Positions 58,301-64,000 of a stretch of DNA of 64,000 nucleotides are shown here, one piece after another; position 1 is the stretch's first letter, and each line of letters begins with the position of its first letter. The position numbers were made by a program, and so were the translations under genes. The stretch is from Episyrphus balteatus. Taxonomy: Eukaryota; Arthropoda; Insecta; Diptera; Syrphidae. Where the stretch lies: assembly GCF_945859705.1 (NCBI RefSeq), contig NC_079136.1, positions 1,963,501 through 2,027,500 on the forward strand, read 5' to 3'. A model generated the notes under the pieces. It was not told the DNA's origin and ran no database searches. It saw nothing but the letters and a program-made list of their open reading frames with translations.

Positions 58301-59454
58301 TTACCCCCGTTGCGGATAAATCGCACCACATGGTAGTTATTGTCGTTGACTTTGGTTGTTATCTCCCCGAGGGGCAAGTCGCGTGTTCCAATATTGTAGA
58401 CCATAAAAATGTTTCCTTCCACAATCTCAAGCTCCATGTAATCCTGTGTAGTGGCACTCTCCATCCTCAGCAATACAGCATCCGATTTTGTTGTGATGAA
58501 TCCCAGAGCAATGTTATCCTCCTCGGTGTCTGGTTGAAGTCCAGCTGGGAAGGTGTACTGAATAATTCCTTTGTTGGCACCAAATTCATAAGCAATCGAT
58601 TCTGTGTGACGAAAAAAGAAGAAAGAAAAGAAAAAAAAAAAAACATGTTTTCAACACCCAGAGCAAGAAAAGATTGATTCGAATAGGAATTCTCACCATC
58701 ATAGCAAGTCGGTCCAGTATAAGATGTCATATCGCATTCACATGCATAGGCATTCCATTGTTGTACACATATGCCACGATTTGCGCAAGCATTCTGACTG
58801 CACTTTGTCGGTCCTTCACATCCGGAAACAACCAAGGAACTTGGCACAACAGCATCGCTCGTCAGAGAGGGTGAAGTGTCGCCCAAGTCTAGCGAGGATA
58901 AACAACCCTCAAAGCCAGACCTCGAGGAAATTGCCGATGGCAATTTCGAGTACATGTCCTTGAACACTCCTCCAATGTACAAAATGCCAGACAATTCAAG
59001 ATGCATATTGCTGCCGGGAAGTGTGACAATCTCAAATGTGTCATCAACGGTTAGGGTGTGGGTTTTGGGGCCGGGACGTCTTATACTAACCGAATGCCAT
59101 CGGTTGTCGTTCATGTGAATTCTGGACTTGTCACGAATCGTTACCGGCCCATCACCCAAATCGAAGGTGTAGTGAATGTGACCATTTACGAGTTCAATGG
59201 ACACGAAATCATTACGCCTTCCACCGTTGTACAGAAGCAGGCCGTTCGGTTCGACCGTTTTGAATCTGAAATCTATTGAAATCGTGGCGTAGGCTTTTAA
59301 CATTGGGAGGCCTACGTATGAATGCTTGGAACGAAACGTTGCTGCATGATATGGATTGCCGGGCGGTGAATTGACAAAGCGTGCTGTTAGTTTGAATGTT
59401 GTTGTTGGTAATGCGGATAGTTCAGGACCGAGATTGTTAACAATATCAATGTAT
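42429..59454 (-). CDS. Nrx-1: Neurexin-1, 3' half (five exons)
   Basis: Presynaptic adhesion receptor. The window holds exons 59454-58697, 58601-58251, 50981-50746, 43720-43414 and 43360-42429, 2,584 nt or 860 complete residues plus a split first codon. All junctions have GT/AG ends and compatible phases. Domain order is LamG, EGF, LamG, Thr/Pro-rich stalk, one transmembrane helix and a cytosolic tail ending in KEWYV, as in the C-terminal half of alpha-neurexins. Residues match Drosophila Nrx-1 at the stalk (GAMDDLIFSGAGSGCRGDDE) and tail. The extracellular LamG-6 domain binds neuroligin-type partners, and the C-terminus binds PDZ scaffolds. Upstream exons for the earlier LamG domains must lie beyond 64000. 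The long introns (7,025 and 7,269 bp) are full of transposons; the other two are 53 and 95 bp. Confidence 0.95.
43414..43720 (-). CDS. Nrx-1: Nrx-1 exon: juxtamembrane acidic stalk
   Basis: Begins TPASGYPGAMDDLIFSGAGS after a TTCCAG acceptor and ends with GTG plus GTAAGC. It contains acidic clusters and cysteine pairs (GCRGDDEDEC and RTCDDEDCLHGSGDYG). SG and DGSG-like sites in acidic surroundings are candidates for glycosaminoglycan attachment, which is known for neurexin stalks. The downstream intron is only 53 bp. Confidence 0.93.
44981..45125. mobile_element. 145-bp MITE with inverted ends
   Basis: Ends TCGTCGGTCTCATAAAGTAA and TTTCCTTATGAGACCGACGA form an inverted repeat of about 16-20 bp. 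TA flanks both sides, consistent with a TA target. It has no coding capacity. Confidence 0.65.
45690..47658. mobile_element. Non-autonomous hAT element, 1.97 kb
   Basis: Left end CATAGGCGGATTTAGGGGGG and right end CCCAGAAAAAAATCCTGGATCCGCCCCTG pair over about 16 bp with mismatches. CATCTGCC lies directly outside both (45682-45689 and 47659-47666), an 8-bp target duplication. The C-rich/G-rich sub-terminal block (GCACGTGCCCCCCC on the left, TGTGCCCCCCCC on the right) is also shared. Open frames inside (45866-46159, 47459-47791) have no transposase motif. The left end is more degraded than the right. Confidence 0.87.
48169..49224. mobile_element. TTAA-flanked element, 1.06 kb
   Basis: Perfect 15-bp inverted ends GGGGGGAAATCCCTC and GAGGGATTTCCCCCC are flanked by TTAA on both sides (48165-48168, 49225-49228). 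The TTAA target is typical of piggyBac-type transposition, although the ends do not look like canonical piggyBac termini. A second inverted pair lies near the right end (GGTCTGTAGAAAAATTGTTC at about 49060 and ACAATTTTTCTATAGACC at about 49187). There is no recognisable transposase. Confidence 0.75.
50746..50981 (-). CDS. Nrx-1: Nrx-1 exon: second half of LamG-6
   Basis: Follows a CCCCAG acceptor; two bases complete a Gly codon, then HQSTVFNTMTNIQVGGKYSR and ERPFAGVIAGLSINKLRILD. This is the C-terminal half of the laminin G fold, including the conserved (F/Y).G.(I/L).....N sheet edge. It ends RNDLQRMQQ in phase 0. The 5' junction corresponds to splice site 4 of vertebrate neurexins. Confidence 0.94.
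54725..54860. mobile_element. 136-bp palindromic MITE, TAA target duplication
   Basis: Ends GGTCCAATTTATTCACACTC and GAGAGTGAATAAATTGGGCC are inverted, followed inward by CATTAAATTTAAAG and CTTTAAAAATAATG. TAA flanks both ends (54722-54724, 54861-54863). A second copy in the opposite orientation is at 59818-59943. Confidence 0.85.
54907..55039. mobile_element. 133-bp palindromic MITE
   Basis: Ends GGGGTCGAAATACGGCACAC and GTATGCCGTAATTCGACCCC are inverted, with CGTTAACG repeated inside both arms. A degenerate relative of the right end is at about 12735-12760. A target duplication is not clear. Confidence 0.65.
55852..56757. mobile_element. Second copy of the CTAGCTGACCCGG element
   Basis: Starts with the same CTAGCTGACCCGGCGGACTT as the copy at 30759 and runs through the same ordered blocks up to CTTCTCCTCTTATGCCTCTT at about 56711. 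It contains an internal repeat: ATGATTAAAACCTATATTTCC occurs at about 56036 and again at about 56271. Confidence 0.65.
56770..57023. mobile_element. 254-bp MITE with inverted ends
   Basis: Ends TATCGCACCCCCGGTGG and CCACCGGAGGTGCGATA, continuing with AACAACGACGTAAGTGCAAA and its complement, form a stem of about 38 bp. The flanking TATA repeats make the exact target unclear (TA or TATA). The overlapping small open frames on both strands follow the inverted repeat and are not genes. Confidence 0.72.
57029..57632. mobile_element. 604-bp near-perfect palindrome (foldback element)
   Basis: The left half (57029 to about 57335) is the inverse of the right half over nearly its whole length: ends CACAGCCACACAAAAAAAAA and TTTTTTTGTGTGGCTGTG, then TGACCTGGGGTTGCGACTA and TAGTCGCAACCAGGTCA, then CACGTCAGGTTTTCGAGATA and its complement. 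The loop is a few bases. TAA lies on both sides (57026-57028 and 57633-57635). A small duplication, AACGTGATGGGGCAA twice at about 57510-57540, breaks the symmetry on the right. It has no coding capacity. Confidence 0.85.
58251..58601 (-). CDS. Nrx-1: Nrx-1 exon: first half of LamG-6
   Basis: After a CACACAG acceptor, two bases complete a Glu codon, then SIAYEFGANKGIIQYTFPAG and NIALGFITTKSDAVLLRMES. This is the start of the last laminin G domain, with strands YMELEIVEGNIFMVYNIG and NYHVVRFIRNGGNASLQLDD. It ends VQTVHPQG across a GTAAGC donor. Plus-strand frames at 58147-58677 are shadows. Confidence 0.95.
58697..59454 (-). CDS. Nrx-1: Nrx-1 exon: LamG-5 and EGF-3
   Basis: Enters with YIDIVNNLGPELSALPTTTF after a TTCCACAG acceptor (the first base completes a split codon). 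The laminin G domain includes ATISIDFRFKTVEPNGLLLY and DNRWHSVSIRR and ends with FEGCLSSLDLG and VVSGCEG. An EGF repeat with six cysteines follows (KCSQNACANRGICVQQW, then NAYACECDMTSYTGPTCYD). It ends at a GTGAGA donor in phase 1. The downstream intron is 95 bp. Plus-strand frames at 58674-59279 are shadows. Confidence 0.95.
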
Positions 59455-59817
59455 CTGTGGAAATGAAAAGTAAAAAAAAAAAAAAACAAAATGGATTTGG
59501 AAAATTTTTAATTCATTTATTTTTTTTTTCTGGAAAAGACTTGAAAGAAATCATGAAATGAAAGAGAGAATGGAAAAAGACTTCATAGATGTGGATTAAA
59601 AGTAGAGCTGTTTTGAGAATACAACAGAGGAATTTTAATTTCTGTTAAAGTGATTCTTAAGAGATGTTAGAGATTAAGGTTGGGTTTGAAATTTTGAAAA
59701 TATTGGGTTATCCACGAAAAGTTAAAAAAAACTTCGATGAGAAGAAATTGGAAATCACTATTTTATTTTTAAAAGAAGGTTAACAAAAGAGACAAAGCAA
59801 ATACTTAGGCCCAATTT

Positions 59818-59943
59818 ATTCACTCTCCATTATTTTTAAAGGCTCCATTAAAAATTATAAAACTGTCAAATCGCATACAAATTTTAAAATTTCCCTTTTT
59901 TAATGGCGACTTTAAATTTAATGGAGTGTGAATAAATTGGACC
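59818..59943. mobile_element. 126-bp palindromic MITE, TTA target duplication
   Basis: Ends GGCCCAATTTATTCACTCTC and GTGTGAATAAATTGGACC; TTA flanks both sides (59815-59817, 59944-59946). It is the same family as 54725-54860 in inverted orientation; the internal text (AACTGTCAAATCGCATACAA) is shared. Confidence 0.85.
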
Positions 59944-60547
59944 TTAATGTTTTTTTTCGAGGTATGTATGAGGTCAAAGGCTAGAATTACTTGAAATGCA
60001 AAAATAAGTTACAAATAGGTCCCAACAAAATAAGAAAATACAATTAACTATTGAAGGATTTAAACATTTAAGAATATTATTCTTAAATAAAAAAATTTGA
60101 AGAAAAGTGTAAATGTAATATATTTTGAGAACGTTTCGGATACAAAACACCTGATTTTATTACTAACAAATCGAAGAGGTAGAAATATTTATTAACTTAC
60201 ACTCGAAAATTTCGAGTAAAAGAAAGAAATACAAAATAGACCTCGATAAATAACACGAGGCTTTGAGGTATTTTACTTAAAAATTCGAGAAAAACTGAAA
60301 AAAATTGACAGACAATGTAAAAATTGCAAGCAAATATTTCCAGGTCTATAAAGAGCATTTAAAAAAATATATAAAATTATTTCAAACAAAGTTTATCCAG
60401 CAAAAGATAATCATCAACAACAATTAAAACAACATAATTGACGGTTATTTTAAACAGGATAACTTTTGTTTTTAATTACAATAATTTTTTTCGTGTAGGT
60501 ATACTTTTCATAGTGCTGAAGGTATTTGGGGCAAAATTATATGGGAC

Positions 60548-61808
60548 TTGGGCCATGAGCGTACATTAATGAGACTAGTCTCAAAATGAAGCTGGAGGTT
60601 AGTATATTCAATCTATGATTTTTTTTTTTCAAATCGTAAGTCAGGTTCTTGAGATACAAGGCTCCAAAGTTCGTTCTGATAACCCTTATTTGTCCCTTTT
60701 ATATGCAAATATCATGAGAACTACAAGAGGTATATTGATGTTTTTGATGTCAAATGAAAGGTTGTTAAGTACTATTAAAGGTACTAACCTTTTAAACAAT
60801 TTAAAATACATATTACACAAAACAAAGAGACGGCGAAAAAATAAATAAAAGTAGAATATTAATTTGAAAAAATCGATTCATGTTCGACATTAATGGCATT
60901 TATTTTCAAATTAAATATGCTTGTAATCGACACGTACGCATGTGTAGTTATAAAACTGTTTTAATTTTTTAGAATGCGATTAGAACCGGTTTAGAAGCTT
61001 GTTTATTTGTGCTATGTTATGTGGGGAAAACCAATTGGTTAATACACTTTTCAAAAAAACTTGGGAGATCACTTATAGAAAAGGAACGGATAAGATGTTG
61101 TTATTTTAAAGAACAGTTTTATTAGAACATTGGTTTATTGTATTTAATTCCATTTTCATTAATTTTAAAGAACTTTTCAGTTTATTATAGTTTCAAAAAG
61201 CTCCAAGAACTATATTTTAAGCTAAAACAGAGATAAAAGTAGATTTATCGGAAATCTTCTTTCGTACGTATTTTGTAATCTAGTTTATGTAAACAAAGTT
61301 TAGCTCAGAGTTCATCACAAGAAATTACAGTTTTTGTGTCTCTCTAACATAATTTGGTCAAATAAGGACCAGTTGTACAAACGTGGTTCAGCCTCGGATC
61401 AGGAATTTAACCCACCGATTTTGGCGGATTAGCTACGGGTCAACTTCGGTTCATGCATGGATGTGGCTATTTTTACGTATTTTAACCGCAACAAAAATCG
61501 ATTTTTTAAAATAATATTTTAATTTTTTTATTTGTTCGCCGTTTCTTTGTTTTGTGTAATATGTATTTTATATTGTTAAAAAGGCACTAAAACCACCTTT
61601 CATTTGACATCAAAAACATCAATATACCTCTTGCAGTTCTCATGATATTTGCATATAAAAGTGACAAATAAAGGTTATCAGAACGAACTATTGGAGCCTT
61701 GTATCTCAAGAACCTGACTTACGATTTGAAAAAAAATTCATAGATTGAATATACTAACCTCCAGCTTCATTTTGAGACTAGTCGCATTAATGTACGCTCA
61801 TGGCCCAA
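60548..61808. mobile_element. 1.26-kb foldback element with 300-bp arms
   Basis: The left arm starts TTGGGCCATGAGCGTACATTAATG at 60548 and runs to about 60848. The right arm is its inverse from about 61525, ending CATTAATGTACGCTCATGGCCCAA. Shared blocks include AAGTCAGGTTCTTGAGATACAAGG, CATCAATATACCTCTTG (inverse on the left) and ACAAAACAAAGA. The loop is about 680 bp and non-coding. The 77-residue frame at 60615-60848 lies in the left arm and is not a gene. Confidence 0.75.
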
Positions 61809-62500
61809 AAACGCCCCATCTCCTTTCTTTCTCAACAAAAAGTTGAGATGACAATCAAACATGACATAGAGAATGTGAAAAATTAGGTTTCACATACAGG
61901 TCCGTCTGTCAATCAGAATTCTGTCTGTCTGTATAAGGACAAGATCTATTTTTTTAGTAAAAAAAAACCGTTTCTACGGCACCTTCCAAAAATTATTTGT
62001 TAAACTTCAATTTCTACGAATTTTTTTAATCAAAAGCATTGACTAAATATAAATCAAAATTTTCAAAAACTATATTTTTTTGGTTTTCAATAATATTTGA
62101 TTTTTTTTTTCAATCAATTTTGAAAACGGGACGTTGAATTTTGTTAAAAAATTTATTTCACTTGTTCATTGGTAATTTCTACGATTATCAAATTTTGTTT
62201 CTAAAAATGCAATTGTTAGAGAAACTTTTATTGGAGCTTATATTCATTTAAGATGTTGTTTTTATCTATTCATAGGATTAGATTTGCAAAATTTGTATAT
62301 AAAAGTTTAAAAATTTGAATCAACTTGCAATCTAAAAGCAAGTTAGAGTTGCAACTTGCAAAAAACTTGATGTTAAGTCGTATTTAAACCTGAGGCTCTT
62401 TTTGACGCTTTGCTGTAGTCGGTTTAGGATTTGACAATCTAAATATATTTTAAACAAAGAAAACTGAAAGCAAACAGAGCCCAAGAGCAGATTTCACATA

Positions 62501-63459
62501 GTAAAACTATACAATACGCCCCACTTTTTTTTAATCTTCAATAAAACAAAGAAAATAAAGGAAATTAATAGTTTTTTTGGTAAATATAAAAAGTATAGTC
62601 TTTTTTCTTACTTTTGGCATATTCATATGTACTAAAATATGTTAGCATATATTATATATAAATCGTTTAAAAAAAGTTCAAGTGGGGCGTTTTGTAATTC
62701 ACTTGCTGGGTAAAACGCCCCACACCAGTGACAAGACGCCCCTAAGGAAAAAGTAGGTACAAATGTACTAAATTAGAAAAATTAAATTAATTGATTTTGG
62801 AATATAGAATTTTGAGATGCTTTGCGGCCGAAAATGTTGCAATCTGGTATCTATACATGGTAAAAAAAATCGTGCAAGGCCAAATGGCAAGATATGCGCT
62901 GAAAACTAAACTTCTTTAAAAACGGCCCTGTAATAATTTTCGTTTTTGACCATAATGGCCTCAGTGTCGTCTTTTTGTAATTTAATGCAATTCTTAAGCA
63001 TATAGCAGTAAAAAAAAATGTTAATGAGTATTTTACTTCATAATTTACTGGGGCGTATTACACTCACTGTACTGGGGCGTTTTGTAAATTTCGAAGTGCA
63101 ATACGCGCATGCAAAAATATAGCAATCCAAACTGATTTCAAGGAATTGCCAAAAAAGGACTAAGAAGCCCAATTTTTGAACTTTCTAAGTATATATATCA
63201 ATTTGATATGGTCTTTATACTTTTTGAAAAAAATGAAATTTTGTCTGCGCTCTCCGCAATATGTTTTGGTCCCAAATTTTTGTTTTGCAGTTTTTTTCTT
63301 TTCAGGGTAGGTACACAGATTACTACAACTCAATAACACAATTGGCAAGCAACTTAAATTAGTTTGAACAGTTTTCGTTTTGTTTGTCTAACAACACCTG
63401 TGTGCGTACGAGACTGTTGGGGCGTTTTGTAAACTGGGGCGTATTGTATAGTTTTACCC
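62501..63459. mobile_element. Inverted-repeat element with GGGGCGT motifs
   Basis: Ends AGTAAAACTATACAATACGCCCC (62501) and GGGGCGTATTGTATAGTTTTAC (about 63438-63459) are inverted. The motif GGGGCGTWTTGTA or its complement recurs at 62515, 62683, 62714, 62735, 63049, 63069, 63419 and 63438, mostly next to a short T/A-rich tail. No transposase or clear target duplication was found. Confidence 0.65.
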
Positions 63460-64000
63460 TAAGCAAAATCAAAATAAAATGCACGACTGGGGTCGCAGGT
63501 ATGCCATTTTGTGGTATTTATTATTCAACATCTAAAACAAAAATTTCAAAAAAATTATGTCCCGTTTACGAAAAATCGATTTTTCCAAAAAAAATGTTCA
63601 AAGTTTTTTTAAAAATCCAAAAATTATTTTTTTTTCAAAATTTTATTTTTGATTTAAATTTTAAAAGATCTACAATTTGCTGCTGATTCCAAAACGCTAG
63701 AGATGCACATTTTCATGAAAATAATACTGTTGGAGTTTTTTCAATTCCTCCGAAATGGTATTATCCCTGAAAACTGAAACTGTCCAAGTGTTAAAGGCTC
63801 AATATAAACCCAGAATATCCGGCGTGATCGTTCATCGCACTGAGCATCGCGCCAAGAATTCCTACCACAGATATTACAGAAGAGCATTGTTAACCCTTTG
63901 TCGGTACACGGGTGCGAATTTGGCAGGACAAAAATAAAAAAATTACGATTTTTTCAAAAAAGAGGTCACAAAAAAGTCTCTTTATAAGGGTGAAAATATT

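Larger units (their letters stand above)
59455..64000 (-). other. Nrx-1: Nrx-1 upstream intron (to window end)
   Basis: The first Nrx-1 exon in the window starts with a split codon, so an earlier exon must exist; I do not see it before 64000. This stretch holds the MITE at 59818-59943, the foldback at 60548-61808 and the element at 62501-63459. Near 63479 is another ATGCACGACTGGGGTCGCAGG repeat fragment, related to 2477 and 51567. Confidence 0.65.

Noticed and set aside
58147..58677. 176-residue plus-strand open frame
   Set aside because: It lies opposite the Nrx-1 LamG-6 exon; the minus frame has domain sequence and splice sites.
63755..63937. 60-residue plus-strand frame with RTEHRAKNSYHRYYRRALL
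   Set aside because: Short, no recognised domain and next to repeat-like text (TTAACCCTTTGTCGG); it may be a transposon scrap but I cannot support it.
1..64000. CRISPR arrays, operons, phage or defence islands
   Set aside because: The window is eukaryotic with spliced genes; the repeats are transposons, a microsatellite and tandem duplications, with no spacer-repeat structure.

Overview
The window is nuclear DNA from an AT-rich insect genome, most likely a higher fly (Diptera, Brachycera). The reasons are the short introns (53 to 95 bp), the close match of the recognised proteins to Drosophila p24-1, the GST part of gfzf and Nrx-1 as I remember them, and the abundance of short inverted-repeat transposons. 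The species cannot be named from sequence alone. There is no prokaryotic or organellar content, and no CRISPR array or operon.

Genes, left to right: (1) the first coding exon of a BTB/POZ protein of the ttk/lola type (minus, 7835-8039); the later exons are not visible. (2) A tRNA-Leu(CAA)-like gene with a probable intron and good internal promoter boxes but a poorly paired acceptor stem (plus, 12238-12339). (3) A complete four-exon p24-gamma cargo receptor, p24-1/TMED3-7 (minus, 18749-19625). (4) A complete three-exon glutathione S-transferase of the gfzf type (minus, 23802-24646). (5) The 3' half of Neurexin-1 (minus, 42429-59454): LamG, EGF, LamG, stalk, transmembrane helix and PDZ-binding tail, in five exons with two 7-kb introns. 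Two broken coding remnants of unknown parentage lie on the plus strand at 39162-39975 and 40455-40699.

Most of the remaining sequence is transposon-derived, and many insertions still have readable ends and target-site duplications. Five elements show 8-bp duplications typical of hAT transposons (13932-14194, 20575-21915, 29246-30651, 36227-36921, 45690-47658). One of these keeps a decayed hAT transposase C-terminus. A foldback (FB)-like element with a 9-bp duplication is at 2230-3419. Several 3-bp TTA/TAA-flanked palindromes look PIF/Harbinger-like (5596-6896, 29272-29468, 54725-54860, 57029-57632, 59818-59943). A TTAA-flanked element is at 48169-49224. Larger inverted-repeat elements are at 15505-18231, 26180-28242, 60548-61808 and 62501-63459. 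Several are nested, which gives an order of insertion.

Two regions stand out structurally. At 8887-11470, upstream of the BTB gene, a family of hairpins sharing the end AAGCCTGGTACGC has been tandemly duplicated as a 1.2-kb unit and carries seven TATCGATA (DREF-type) motifs. At 23013-23455 there is a 443-bp pure pentanucleotide array. The stretches 32580-34800, 37000-39100 and 41580-42428 are very AT-rich with long T runs on the plus strand; the last is probably Nrx-1 3' UTR and the others may be. I see no new multi-gene system. The most informative material is the transposon layering, the hairpin/DRE cluster, the Nrx-1 intron at the position of vertebrate splice site 4, and the unidentified pseudogenes.
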